A stretch of DNA of 64,000 bases from Winogradskyella haliclonae. Its GTDB lineage: Bacteria; Bacteroidota; Bacteroidia; Flavobacteriales; Flavobacteriaceae. The notes beneath the pieces were generated by a model. It saw only the letters and a list, made by a program, of their open reading frames with translations, did no database searches and had not been told where the DNA came from. This document shows, piece after piece, positions 26,348 to 36,309 of this stretch (position 1 is the first letter of the stretch; every line of letters begins with the position of its first letter). The position numbers and the translations under genes are program-made. Location of the stretch: contig NZ_BMDQ01000001.1 in assembly GCF_014635865.1 (NCBI RefSeq), positions 558,001 to 622,000 on the forward strand, in the 5' to 3' direction.

Positions 26348-29017
26348 TCAACGTTCTTCAAGGCTCGATTTAAAAGTTCTAGAGACTGGGATTTCAAAAT
26401 TAGGATGTAAAAATACTGATGTGCTATTCTGAGATTTAATATGGTTTTTATTGACCACATAAGAACGATGAACACGAACAAAATTTGGGGGTAATTCTTC
26501 TAATACATCCTTAAGTTTATTTCTATCAATTGTTGTTTTTACTTCTGTAATAAATTCTAGATAATTACCATCAGATTTAATATAAACAAGTTGGTCTAAA
26601 TATATCTTTGATTTGTTGTTGAGCATTATTGAAACTCGCTCTACCTTTTTAGCAATTTGATATTTTTCTTTTTCTACTTCCTTTATTCTAGCGCTGTATC
26701 TTTTAAGGCTCTGAAACAATTTAAACAAACCAATAATACTTAATATGTATATTACATATGCTGTGTTTGTTCTCCAAAAAGGAGGTTCTATTTTAATAGA
26801 TATTGTCTTTCCTTTACTGTTATAAAAACCATCATTATTTGCTGAGGTCACCTTAAACTTATACGTCCCAAAAGGTAACTTAACATATCTCGCTGCTATT
26901 GGCTGATTATTAACAACCCATTCTGGATCATAACCTACCATTTTGTATTTATAAGTATTCTGTGTAGAGTTTGTAAAGTTTAACCCAACATAAGATATTT
27001 CAATGGTGTTGTATTTCCATGGTAGTATTAAGGGTTTTTCAAAATTTGTATATGTAATAGAACTATCTGATGCAACAGCTTTGAGTTTAGTTATATGTAC
27101 AAAAGGTGTATTTGGATTCTCCTTTTTTATGCTTTTTGGTTTGAATCTTGTAATCCCATTTGTACCACCAAACCATAAATCACCATCTTGAGTTTTAATG
27201 GTCGACTTTCTGTTAAACTCTAAGTTTTTTAATCCGTTTTTATTAGTAAAATAGCGTGATGTGTTATTTGTTGGGTTATACCATTTTATTCCTGTGTCTG
27301 AACCCATCCAAAATTGACCATCATCGTCCTTAATTATACTAAAAATAACTTGATTGTCTTCTAATACAGGTGTCATCATGAAATCGTCCAGTGTAAGTTT
27401 GTGAAGCCCTTGATTAGAACCTATCCAAAGAGTATCATCATCAGCAAGTATATCCCAAATTGGAGCTTTGAATTGTTGCTGAAAACCATTTTTAGAAGCA
27501 ACTTTTACTTTAACGATTTTCTCTGTAATCTTATTAAACACTAATAAACCTTCGCCTTCTGTAGCAATGAAAATAGAATTACCAAAAGCTTCCATTTTCT
27601 GAATTCCAGAGTGTTCCATAAATTCGTTAAGAGGAAAAGACTTACGAACTTCTCTGCTTTTTTTATTTACTTGGTGAATAGCTCTGTAAGATGACACCCA
27701 AAGAAAATCATCTTTAGTATTAAGGATAGAAAAGCTTATATTTTTATCTAGCGTTAGGATTGGTAATTCAATTTTATCAAACTTTAAGTCTAGAGGATTA
27801 AAACATACCACTCCATTATTTGTCGCCAACCAAATCGGAAATTTGCTTTCTGGGATTTCTTCAATATCCCAAACATATTTAACATGATTTTGCATTGCTT
27901 CTGGGAACTCTAACTTTTTTGATACTTCAGAATCATTTGGAATGAAATGAATACCATTACCAAATGTATTGGCGAAAACCCCAGATTTAGAATTATATAA
28001 GCCCATTATTATATTCTCAGCTTCTTCAGCTTCAAGCTGTTTATGTAAAAAGTGTTTTCTATTGATGTCGTAATGCATAACTCCAGAAAGTGTACCAATC
28101 CAAATTCCGCCATAGTTATCTTTGTAGAGACTTCGTATTTGATTGGACAATGCTGATGTCCCTAGTTTTATTTTCTGGAGCGATTTGTTCTTATAATTAT
28201 ATTCAAAAAGCCCTTGGTTTGTACCTAACCACATGCTCTGTTTATTCAACTCAATTAAACTATTTGGCTCAAGGTTATTTGGTAAACTAGGCAAGTGATT
28301 AACCTGTATTGAACCTATGCTTTTATTTACATGTCTTGGTAGCCATAAGCTTTTAGACCTTTTTCCGTAGCTTAAGTACTTTCGGATTAAATTAGTATCA
28401 TTAAATATTTGGGCACTTTTATTACTCTTAATATCGTATGAGTAAAAATCTCCATTATCATTTTTATAAAACACCTTTCCGTTAGTAATTACCATAAAAG
28501 GCGTTAAGGCTGAACTATAAACAACTTTATATTCATGTGTTTTTGGATTGAAGCATATAATATCATTTAGTGTATTAATCCAAATATTGCCCTGTTTATC
28601 AAGGCTCATATCCATGATTTCGAGGTTCATGACTTTTGACCTATTAAAGACAGTGATTTGACTGAATTTATTTTCAGCACGATTGTAAAGATTTAATCCG
28701 TTTTTTGTGCCTACCCAAAGATTTTCATTATTGTCCTCAATAATTGATCTTACGACACTTGAGGATAATCCTTCGTTTGAATTAGGCCTATTAAAGAACT
28801 TATTTATTGTATATCCATCAAACTTGTTTAATCCGTTATCAGTACAAAACCATATATAGCCTTCTTTATCTTGTAAAATGTCGTAAATCACATTGTTAGA
28901 TAAACCATCTTCTGTTGTTATGGTGTTAAACAAAAGTGTTTTTTCATTTACCTGAGCATACACTGTTAGGTAATTAAAAAAAACAAGAAGAAGAATATGT
29001 TTTCTTTTAAACTTCAA
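26348..29017 (-). CDS. Two-component-type propeller sensor with Y_Y_Y and LytTR DNA-binding domains
   Basis: An 889-residue membrane-spanning regulator. A signal peptide (1-21) is followed by about 14 Reg_prop-like blades (about 30-690) with I-W-x-G-T-x-x-G-L motifs, a Y_Y_Y domain (about 690-755), one membrane helix (about 760-780), a short coiled coil and a LytTR DNA-binding domain (about 800-889, ending SRTFKSSLEER). There is no histidine kinase or receiver domain, so it senses outside and should bind DNA directly. The start is TTG at 29017: the preceding codon is a stop and no early ATG exists. Confidence 0.85.
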   Translation of the reverse strand: MKFKRKHILLLVFFNYLTVYAQVNEKTLLFNTITTEDGLSNNVIYDILQDKEGYIWFCTDNGLNKFDGYTINKFFNRPNSNEGLSSSVVRSIIEDNNENLWVGTKNGLNLYNRAENKFSQITVFNRSKVMNLEIMDMSLDKQGNIWINTLNDIICFNPKTHEYKVVYSSALTPFMVITNGKVFYKNDNGDFYSYDIKSNKSAQIFNDTNLIRKYLSYGKRSKSLWLPRHVNKSIGSIQVNHLPSLPNNLEPNSLIELNKQSMWLGTNQGLFEYNYKNKSLQKIKLGTSALSNQIRSLYKDNYGGIWIGTLSGVMHYDINRKHFLHKQLEAEEAENIIMGLYNSKSGVFANTFGNGIHFIPNDSEVSKKLEFPEAMQNHVKYVWDIEEIPESKFPIWLATNNGVVCFNPLDLKFDKIELPILTLDKNISFSILNTKDDFLWVSSYRAIHQVNKKSREVRKSFPLNEFMEHSGIQKMEAFGNSIFIATEGEGLLVFNKITEKIVKVKVASKNGFQQQFKAPIWDILADDDTLWIGSNQGLHKLTLDDFMMTPVLEDNQVIFSIIKDDDGQFWMGSDTGIKWYNPTNNTSRYFTNKNGLKNLEFNRKSTIKTQDGDLWFGGTNGITRFKPKSIKKENPNTPFVHITKLKAVASDSSITYTNFEKPLILPWKYNTIEISYVGLNFTNSTQNTYKYKMVGYDPEWVVNNQPIAARYVKLPFGTYKFKVTSANNDGFYNSKGKTISIKIEPPFWRTNTAYVIYILSIIGLFKLFQSLKRYSARIKEVEKEKYQIAKKVERVSIMLNNKSKIYLDQLVYIKSDGNYLEFITEVKTTIDRNKLKDVLEELPPNFVRVHRSYVVNKNHIKSQNSTSVFLHPNFEIPVSRTFKSSLEER

Positions 29018-29106
29018 TTATAAATTATGTGAGAGGGTCTTAAATTATTAAGCCCTAAATTAAAAGAAAACTAAAAACGATAAAAGTAAATGTCTAATCT
29101 TTAAGC

Positions 29107-30903
29107 TTAGTCATTAAGCTTTAATACTGCCATAAATGCTTGTTGAGGTATTTCAACATTTCCAACTTGGCGCATACGCTTCTTTCCTTTTTTCTGCTTT
29201 TCTAAGAGTTTACGCTTACGAGAAATATCACCTCCATAACATTTAGCGGTTACATCTTTACGTAGGGCTTTTACTGTTTCACGCGCTATAATTTTTGCAC
29301 CAATAGCGGCTTGTATAGGAATATCGAACTGTTGTCTTGGGATTAATTCTTTTAGTTTTTCGCACATTTTCTTACCAATACTATGTGCGTTATCTGCATG
29401 AATTAATGCAGAAAGTGCATCTACCGGCTGAGCATTTAATAGTACATCTAAGCGCACTAATTTAGATACCTTCATGCCAATAGGCGAATAGTCAAATGAG
29501 GCATATCCTTTAGAAACCGTTTTTAATCTATCATAAAAGTCGAAAACAATTTCGGCTAATGGCATTTCAAAAATCAGCTCTACACGTTCTGTGGTTAAAT
29601 AAGTCTGATTCATTATCATACCACGTTTTTCGATACATAAACTCATAACGTTACCCACAAAATCAGCTTTTGTAATAATCGTTGCCTTTATATAGGGTTC
29701 TTCTACGCGATTTACGGTTGTAGTTTCTGGTAAATCACTTGGGTTATTAACTGTAAAAGGGACTTCTGGTTCTTTATTTGTGTACGCGTGATATGATACG
29801 TTAGGTACTGTTGTAATTACCGTCATATCAAATTCACGCTCTAAACGTTCTTGGATAATTTCCATGTGTAACATGCCTAAGAATCCACAACGGAAACCAA
29901 AACCTAATGCTGCAGAACTTTCTGGCTGAAAGACCAATGAGGCATCATTAAGTTGTAATTTTTCCATAGAATTACGAAGCTCTTCGTAGTCTTCTGTATC
30001 TACTGGATAAATTCCAGCGAAAACCATAGGTTTTACATCCTCAAAACCTTCGACGATATTGGTTGTTGGGTTTGCAAAATCTGTGATTGTATCTCCTACT
30101 TTTACTTCTTTTGCTGTTTTTATTCCTGTGATTAAATACCCAACATCTCCCGCTTTTACACTTTGCTTAGGAATTTGATTTAGTTTTAATGTTCCTACCT
30201 CATCGGCAAAATATTCTTTATCGGTAGCAACAAACTTAATTTTCTGACCCTTTTTTATTTCGCCATTAAAAACCCTAAAATAGGTTTCAATACCTCTAAA
30301 GGTATTGTAAACCGAATCAAAAATTAAGGCTTGTAAAGGCGCTTTAGGATCGCCCTTTGGTGCTGGAATACGCTCAATAATAGCTTGTAAAATATCATCA
30401 ACCCCAAAACCTGTTTTTCCACTAGCATGAATCACTTCTTCTGGGTCGCAGCCTAATAAATCTACAATATCATCTGTGACTTCTTCTGGGTTTGCGCTTG
30501 GTAAATCGACTTTATTTAAAACAGGAATAATCTCCAAATCATTCTCTAGGGCTAAATATAAATTAGAAATGGTTTGCGCTTGTATACTTTGGGCTGCATC
30601 AACAATTAGCAGTGCTCCTTCACAGGCGGCAATAGAACGTGACACTTCGTATGAAAAATCTACGTGACCAGGTGTATCAATAAGATTTAATATGTATTCT
30701 TGACCTTCAAATATATACTCCATTTGTATGGCGTGCGACTTAATTGTGATACCACGTTCTCGCTCCAAATCCATACTGTCCAGCAACTGATCTTGCTTCT
30801 CGCGCGCTGTAACGGCGCCTGTATAATCTAACAGACGATCTGCTAAAGTACTCTTCCCGTGGTCAATGTGCGCAATGATGCAAAAATTTCGGATATGCTT
30901 CAT
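29107..30903 (-). CDS. lepA: Elongation factor 4 (LepA)
   Basis: Ribosomal back-translocase GTPase of 598 residues, full length. G1 [15 protein letters not shown] is at about 11-25, G3 [11 protein letters not shown] at about 77-87 and G4 NKVDLP at about 131-136. The C-terminal LepA-specific region with [25 protein letters not shown] is intact. It is monocistronic, with a -7 element at 30933-30940. Confidence 0.97.
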   Translation of the reverse strand: MKHIRNFCIIAHIDHGKSTLADRLLDYTGAVTAREKQDQLLDSMDLERERGITIKSHAIQMEYIFEGQEYILNLIDTPGHVDFSYEVSRSIAACEGALLIVDAAQSIQAQTISNLYLALENDLEIIPVLNKVDLPSANPEEVTDDIVDLLGCDPEEVIHASGKTGFGVDDILQAIIERIPAPKGDPKAPLQALIFDSVYNTFRGIETYFRVFNGEIKKGQKIKFVATDKEYFADEVGTLKLNQIPKQSVKAGDVGYLITGIKTAKEVKVGDTITDFANPTTNIVEGFEDVKPMVFAGIYPVDTEDYEELRNSMEKLQLNDASLVFQPESSAALGFGFRCGFLGMLHMEIIQERLEREFDMTVITTVPNVSYHAYTNKEPEVPFTVNNPSDLPETTTVNRVEEPYIKATIITKADFVGNVMSLCIEKRGMIMNQTYLTTERVELIFEMPLAEIVFDFYDRLKTVSKGYASFDYSPIGMKVSKLVRLDVLLNAQPVDALSALIHADNAHSIGKKMCEKLKELIPRQQFDIPIQAAIGAKIIARETVKALRKDVTAKCYGGDISRKRKLLEKQKKGKKRMRQVGNVEIPQQAFMAVLKLND

Positions 30904-30932
30904 GTAATTCTTTCTTAAGCAATTTTAATTTG

Positions 30933-30940
30933 CAAATATA
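30933..30940 (-). promoter_or_regulatory. Promoter -7 element for lepA
   Basis: On the minus strand TATATTTG fits TAnnTTTG, 29 bp upstream of the lepA ATG. The nearest TTG is 25 bp further, slightly long for a -33 element. Confidence 0.5.
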
Positions 30941-31056
30941 ATTCTTTTATAATCCTCTAACCTATCAAAAGTTATAAGAAAATCACTGTTAAGTGCCTGT
31001 TTTCTTCGTTTTAAAGTAAAAAACTATTTATATATTGTGAACCTCAACTAACTAAA

Positions 31057-33483
31057 ATGTCAATCAGATTGAAGCCCCTAATTTCTGCTGTCCTTTTAAT
31101 GTTCAGCTTTTTTGCATTCTCTCAAGAGTTTACCCTGATTGGTAAAGTCGTTGATGAGCAACAGCAACCATTGTCATATGTGAATATCCTAATAGCAAAA
31201 TCAGTAGTCGAGCCTATTGAAATTAGTAGTGGTTTTAGACAACCAAAAGGTACTGCAACTAATGATGATGGTACTTTTTCTTTTGCTAACCTAGAGCCTG
31301 GAACGTATAAAATATCAGCAAGTTTTATAGGTTATAAAACCATTGAAAAGATTATTGAACTTAAAAAAGATACTGCTATCGAAACCTTAGTTCTGATAGA
31401 AGATTCTGAAGCTTTAGACACTGTAACCATTACTGCGAAACGTCCAACAATAACAAGAAAACCTGATCGCTTAACTTTTAATATAGAAAATACTGCACTT
31501 ACTGAAGGCTCAACACTGCAGGTATTAAAAAGTACACCGGGTATAATTGTTTCTGAAGGAAGTATTAATATTAAGAGCTCGCCCGCTACAGTTTTTATTA
31601 ATAATCGTCGTGTACAGCTGACTTCGGATGAGTTGATTCAGCTTTTAGAAAGTGCGCCTGCTAACAGTATAAAATCCGTTGAAGTTATTACAAATCCTCC
31701 TGCAAGCTATGATGCGGATAGTGGTTCTGTAATAAATATCATTATGAGTAAAAACCTGGTGACTGGCTATCGCGGCAGTGTAGCTGCCAATTATACTCAG
31801 GGTGTATTTCCTAGATATAATGGGGCTACGAGTCATTATTTTAAGAATAATAAAATAAACCTTAATGTTAACTATAGTTACACCAAACAGAAAATTAATA
31901 GAGAAGAAGAAAATAGCATAGATTATTTTGATACCACAGGAAATATTGACCAAATTTGGAATTCTGACATTGACCGAAACACAAAATCCGAAACACACAA
32001 TGCCAATCTAAACTTTGATTATTATTTAAGCGAAAAAACAACATTAAGTCTAACGTCAACTGCATTATTTACGCCGTATTTTAAATATAGGATTTCAAAT
32101 AATACTGACATTAACAACGCTAATTCTGTCTTTTTAGAAAATTTTACAGCTAATAACTTATCCCGAGATGATAAATTTAATTTGGGCACTGACTTAAATT
32201 TAAGAACTGAGTTTAATAGTGGTAGTAGCTTGACTTTTAATGGGCATTATACGACTTACGCATACAATCGCGACCAGAATGTGTTTCAAGACAATCAAAA
32301 TAATCCAGACTCAGAGTTTAAAACAATAGCAAATCAGGATACAGAAATATACACGGCAAAAGCTGACTATAGCTTACCTATAAGTGAAAACTCCTCTTTT
32401 GATACTGGTGTGAAATTATCAAACATTAAGACTGAAAGTGATATTACACGATTAGATATTATTAATGGTTCTGAAGTCATAAATACAGCTAATAGTAATG
32501 CCTTTGATTATGATGAGAATATCTTTGCTGCTTATGTCAATTACAGTAAGTCGTGGGATAAATGGGATATCGCTTTAGGTTTAAGAGCAGAGCAAACAGA
32601 TGTTGATGGTTTTTCACCAACTCTAAATCAAACCAATACTCAAGATTATTTTGAGTGGTTTCCAAACGCAAGTATTTCTCATAATTTTTCAGATAATTTT
32701 AGTTTATACGGCAATTACAAACGTAGCATTACACGACCAAGTTATACCAACTTAAACCCATTCACCTTCTTTATAAATGAAAACACCACGGTTGAAGGAA
32801 ACCCTGCTTTACAACCCACTTTTCAGGATCATTTTGTTGTGGGGACAAACTTTTTAGAGCATTTTACAATTGAAGCCTATTACATAAATTACGATGGAGC
32901 TATTAATGAAATTCCTCGTCAAGATAACACTACAAATATTTTAGCTTACACACCTATTAACCTTGATAAAACTGTGGATTTTGGGTTTGATTTCTTATTT
33001 GACATAGATATCACTAATAATTGGAATATTTACTTTGCGACTTCTTTCTATAATATTAAAGAAGAAACAAGCTTTGGTAATGATTCTATAGATTTAAGTC
33101 GTTGGTCTAACTATACTGAAATGACTAATAACATGACACTTTTAGAAGATAATAGTTTAAGTCTAAATTTCTCTCTAGCTTGGGTTGGAAAGAACCTTTA
33201 TGCATTACAAATTATTGAAGATAGATTAGTTACTGGGTTAAGCATAACGAAAAGTGTCTTAAATAAAAATGGTTTAATTTCATTATCTTTTGAAGACTTA
33301 TTTAATTTTCAAGACGAAAAAAGAACAGTTCAATACCTCAACCAGTCTGGTAGACAAAACATAAATATAGATAATCGTTTTGTTAAATTAGGTTTTCGTT
33401 ACAAATTTGGTAACACAAAGTTAAATACGAATGAGCGTACCACTAGCGCTGAAGAACGTGATAGAATTAAAGATTTACAATAA
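31057..33483 (+). CDS. Outer-membrane beta-barrel receptor, TonB-dependent-receptor-like
   Basis: An 808-residue outer-membrane protein. A signal peptide (1-22) leads into a CarboxypepD_reg-like domain (about 25-110, LIGKVVDEQQQPLSYVNI), then a plug-like domain (about 125-225) and a large C-terminal barrel of alternating aromatic strands of the OMP_b-brl_3 type. It has no SusD partner and no polysaccharide-utilisation genes nearby. The substrate cannot be told. It converges with the PD40 lipoprotein gene 2 bp away. Confidence 0.82.
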   Translation: MSIRLKPLISAVLLMFSFFAFSQEFTLIGKVVDEQQQPLSYVNILIAKSVVEPIEISSGFRQPKGTATNDDGTFSFANLEPGTYKISASFIGYKTIEKIIELKKDTAIETLVLIEDSEALDTVTITAKRPTITRKPDRLTFNIENTALTEGSTLQVLKSTPGIIVSEGSINIKSSPATVFINNRRVQLTSDELIQLLESAPANSIKSVEVITNPPASYDADSGSVINIIMSKNLVTGYRGSVAANYTQGVFPRYNGATSHYFKNNKINLNVNYSYTKQKINREEENSIDYFDTTGNIDQIWNSDIDRNTKSETHNANLNFDYYLSEKTTLSLTSTALFTPYFKYRISNNTDINNANSVFLENFTANNLSRDDKFNLGTDLNLRTEFNSGSSLTFNGHYTTYAYNRDQNVFQDNQNNPDSEFKTIANQDTEIYTAKADYSLPISENSSFDTGVKLSNIKTESDITRLDIINGSEVINTANSNAFDYDENIFAAYVNYSKSWDKWDIALGLRAEQTDVDGFSPTLNQTNTQDYFEWFPNASISHNFSDNFSLYGNYKRSITRPSYTNLNPFTFFINENTTVEGNPALQPTFQDHFVVGTNFLEHFTIEAYYINYDGAINEIPRQDNTTNILAYTPINLDKTVDFGFDFLFDIDITNNWNIYFATSFYNIKEETSFGNDSIDLSRWSNYTEMTNNMTLLEDNSLSLNFSLAWVGKNLYALQIIEDRLVTGLSITKSVLNKNGLISLSFEDLFNFQDEKRTVQYLNQSGRQNINIDNRFVKLGFRYKFGNTKLNTNERTTSAEERDRIKDLQ

Positions 33484-33485
33484 GC

Positions 33486-34592
33486 TTAATCTTGCCACTC
33501 AGCAATAAACAAATTGGTGTCTCTGCCACCACCATTGTTTCGATTAGATGAAAATGCTAAATATTTACCATCGTTAGAAAATACTGGGAACGCATCAAAA
33601 GTCTCGCCATGAGTAATACGCTTAAGATTCTTTCCATCAGTATCAATCATGTATAGATTAAAAGGAAAACCACGCTCGGCCTCAAAGTTAGAAGAGAACA
33701 ATACCTTATCGCCACTTGGTAAAAAGAATGGACTCCAGTTGGCATTTCCTAAATCGGTTAACTGACGCAAGTTACTACCATCAGCATTGCAAATGTAAAG
33801 TTCCATCTCTGTTGGCTCTACTAAACCGTCGGCTAAAAGCTCTTTGTAATCTTTTATTTCTTGTTCTGTTTTTGGACGTGAAGAACGGAAAATTAATTGG
33901 CTTCCATCCGGTGAAAAGAATGCGCCGCCATCATAACCTAATTCATTGGTGATTTGTTTTACATCACTTCCGTCGATATTCATTGTATATAATTCCAAAT
34001 CGCCACTTCTAGTAGAGGTAAACACAATTTTATCACCTTTTGGAGACACGGTTGGTTCTGCATCGTAACCAATTTCATTAGTTAATTGCTTAACAATATT
34101 ACCTTCTAAATCCGCAACAAAAATGTCATAGCTATCATAAATTGGCCAAATGTATTTTCCATTTTTACGCAATGGTGTGTCTGGACATTCATCCTGTTTT
34201 AAATGTGTTGAGGCATAAATAATATGCTTGTTGTCAGGTAAAAAATAAGCGCAAGTTGTACGGCCTTTACCTGTACTAATCATTGGTGGCACTTTGTCTT
34301 TAAATATTTCACCAGCATCCATCAAAAACATTTGATCACAGCCTACATTCCAAGCAGGGTTGTTCGATTGAAACACCAATTGCTTGTCATCAAAACTCCA
34401 ATAGGCCTCAGCATTATCACCACCAAAAGTGACTTGTCTTATGGACTTGAAGTGCACTTCTTCAGGATAAATTAAAGAATCATTTCCCGCCTCTAACTTT
34501 TTCTCTGTTGGCTTAGTTTCAGTTTTATTCACTTCGTTTTTACAAGAAAAAACCGAAAAACAAATCAAAAGAATAACGCCTAATCGCTTCAT
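33486..34592 (-). CDS. PD40/TolB-like beta-propeller lipoprotein
   Basis: A 368-residue lipoprotein: MKRLGVILLICFSVFSCKN has a lipobox Cys17. The rest is a six-bladed WD40-like (PD40) propeller with repeated units such as SPKGDKIVFTSTRSGDLELY and SPDGSQLIFRSSR, each followed by N-I-D-G-S. Such propellers often mediate protein binding at the envelope; no enzymatic domain is visible. Function is unknown. It is divergent from the M28 peptidase gene. Confidence 0.8.
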   Translation of the reverse strand: MKRLGVILLICFSVFSCKNEVNKTETKPTEKKLEAGNDSLIYPEEVHFKSIRQVTFGGDNAEAYWSFDDKQLVFQSNNPAWNVGCDQMFLMDAGEIFKDKVPPMISTGKGRTTCAYFLPDNKHIIYASTHLKQDECPDTPLRKNGKYIWPIYDSYDIFVADLEGNIVKQLTNEIGYDAEPTVSPKGDKIVFTSTRSGDLELYTMNIDGSDVKQITNELGYDGGAFFSPDGSQLIFRSSRPKTEQEIKDYKELLADGLVEPTEMELYICNADGSNLRQLTDLGNANWSPFFLPSGDKVLFSSNFEAERGFPFNLYMIDTDGKNLKRITHGETFDAFPVFSNDGKYLAFSSNRNNGGGRDTNLFIAEWQD

Positions 34593-34611
34593 AACTATAA
34601 TTTTTAATGCC

Positions 34612-34619
34612 TAATTTTG
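34612..34619 (+). promoter_or_regulatory. Promoter -7 element for the M28 peptidase gene
   Basis: TAATTTTG matches TAnnTTTG, 20 bp upstream of the ATG at 34640. No -33 TTG is evident. Confidence 0.4.
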
Positions 34620-34639
34620 TGTAAAAGTAAGATAAACCA

Positions 34640-35884
34640 ATGAAAAAAATTGCCTTATTTAGTATAGTATTATTTGCATTTGCATGCAAAAACCAAGCGA
34701 AACTAGCCGAAAACAATATAAAAGAAGATGTTACATTTTTAGCTGATGATAAACTCGAAGGTCGGCAAACAGGAACTCCTGGAGAAAAAGCAGCTTCAGA
34801 TTATATTTCTAAGCGGTTTAAAGCTATAGGCTTATTACAAAAAGGTACTGACGGCTATATACAATCGTTCAGTTTTAAACCAAAAACTGACCCACATAAA
34901 GAAGTAGAATTTACAACCAATGCAGACAGTACAATTACAGGTCGAAACGTTATCGGTTATATTGATAATGGTGCAAAATCAACAATAGTTATAGGTGCGC
35001 ATTACGACCATTTAGGCTTTGGTGGCGAAGGTTCTTTGTATCGCGAAAAAGATAAAGCAGTACACAATGGTGCGGATGACAATGCTAGTGGTGTAGCGGT
35101 TATGTTGAACTTGGCAAGTCGATTAAATATCAAAAACAACCAAGCAGAAACTAAAGACCAAAACAACTATTTGTTTATGGCTTTTTCTGGTGAAGAAATG
35201 GGGCTTTTAGGATCTAATTACTTTTCAAAAAACCCTACAATTGATACCAAATCCATTAATTATATGATTAATATGGATATGATAGGTCGTATGAAACCCG
35301 ATAGTACACTTGCTGTTTATGGTTTAGGAACATCTCCAATGTTTAAGCAAACTTTAAAGTCTAATAACGAAAATTTTAAATTGGTTGAAAACGAAAGTGG
35401 TGTTGGCCCCAGCGACCATACCTCTTTTTATTTAATTGATGTTCCTGTGCTTCACTTTTTTACAGGTCAGCATGAAGATTATCACAAACCTGGTGATGAT
35501 TCTGAGAAGCTTAATTATGAAGGCATGAATTTAATTTCAGATTACATTTTCACCATCATTAACGACTTGGATGACAACGGAAAACTTGCCTTTAGAAAAA
35601 CGAAAAATGAAAGCGAAGAAGTCCCGCGTTTCAAAGTTGGTTTAGGCGTTGTGCCTGATTATTTGTTTGACGGAAAAGGCATGCGCATCGACGGTACTCG
35701 CGAAGATACGCCTGCTACAAATGCAGGTCTGCAAAAAGGAGATATTGTCATTAAGCTTGGGAATGCTGAAGTAACTGACATGATGAGTTACATGGCAGCA
35801 CTTTCTACATTCGATAAAGGCGATGAAGCTGCGATTACGGTAAAACGTGGCGATAGTATTATTAATACTAAGGTGAAGTTTTAA
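34640..35884 (+). CDS. M28-family metallopeptidase with C-terminal PDZ domain, lipoprotein
   Basis: Zinc aminopeptidase-type enzyme, 414 residues. The N-terminus MKKIALFSIVLFAFACKN has a lipobox Cys16. Zinc ligands and base are seen in order: GAHYDHLG, GADDNASGVAV, FSGEEMGLLGS, NMDMIGRM and GPSDHTSFY. The last about 85 residues form a PDZ domain (VVPDYLFDGKGMRIDGTR, then AGLQKGDIVIKLGN). The family cleaves N-terminal residues of peptides. It is followed 7 bp later by a DUF4345-like gene. Confidence 0.92.
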   Translation: MKKIALFSIVLFAFACKNQAKLAENNIKEDVTFLADDKLEGRQTGTPGEKAASDYISKRFKAIGLLQKGTDGYIQSFSFKPKTDPHKEVEFTTNADSTITGRNVIGYIDNGAKSTIVIGAHYDHLGFGGEGSLYREKDKAVHNGADDNASGVAVMLNLASRLNIKNNQAETKDQNNYLFMAFSGEEMGLLGSNYFSKNPTIDTKSINYMINMDMIGRMKPDSTLAVYGLGTSPMFKQTLKSNNENFKLVENESGVGPSDHTSFYLIDVPVLHFFTGQHEDYHKPGDDSEKLNYEGMNLISDYIFTIINDLDDNGKLAFRKTKNESEEVPRFKVGLGVVPDYLFDGKGMRIDGTREDTPATNAGLQKGDIVIKLGNAEVTDMMSYMAALSTFDKGDEAAITVKRGDSIINTKVKF

Positions 35885-35891
35885 ACATCTT

Positions 35892-36284
35892 ATGAAAACC
35901 AAATCGCAAGTCATACTAAAAATTCATCTTATTATTTCAGTAACAACTGTAGTTCCTGTTGCAATCATTTATGGATTTTTCCCGGATTTAGAATTTGAAT
36001 TATTTCCTAAAACTTTAGATGAGCATAATTTTTACAAAGCCATAATGGGTTTGTATTTAGCGTCTTCAATCGTTTGGCTTCTGGGTATTATTAAGAGCTC
36101 TTATTTAAAAATTGCCTTAATTAGTAACATTGCTTTTATGCTTGGTTTAGGCTTTGGAAGGCTCATAAGTCTGTTTATTGATGGCACACCAACTTCAGGA
36201 TATCTATTTGGTACTTTTGCCGAATTGCTTCTTGGGTTTTACGGCATTGGAATAATAAACAGTAAATACTACAAAAAACACTAA
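35892..36284 (+). CDS. DUF4345-like membrane protein
   Basis: A 130-residue protein with four predicted membrane helices (about 11-29, 48-66, 73-90 and 106-124) and the pattern FYKAIMGLYLASSIVW, typical of DUF4345. Function unknown. It lies 7 bp after the M28 peptidase and its stop codon overlaps the -7 element of dusB. Confidence 0.7.
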   Translation: MKTKSQVILKIHLIISVTTVVPVAIIYGFFPDLEFELFPKTLDEHNFYKAIMGLYLASSIVWLLGIIKSSYLKIALISNIAFMLGLGFGRLISLFIDGTPTSGYLFGTFAELLLGFYGIGIINSKYYKKH

Positions 36285-36289
36285 TTTTG
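36282..36289 (+). promoter_or_regulatory. Promoter -7 element for dusB
   Basis: TAATTTTG matches TAnnTTTG and overlaps the stop of the upstream gene. Transcription would start near 36295, which supports a start codon at or after 36301 for dusB. Confidence 0.45.
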
Positions 36290-36309
36290 CAGCAAATTAA
36301 TTGATTTTG

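Noticed and set aside
29101..29122. AAGCTTA / TAAGCTT hairpin at the lepA stop codon
   Set aside because: It lacks a T-run on either strand, so it is not a convincing terminator.
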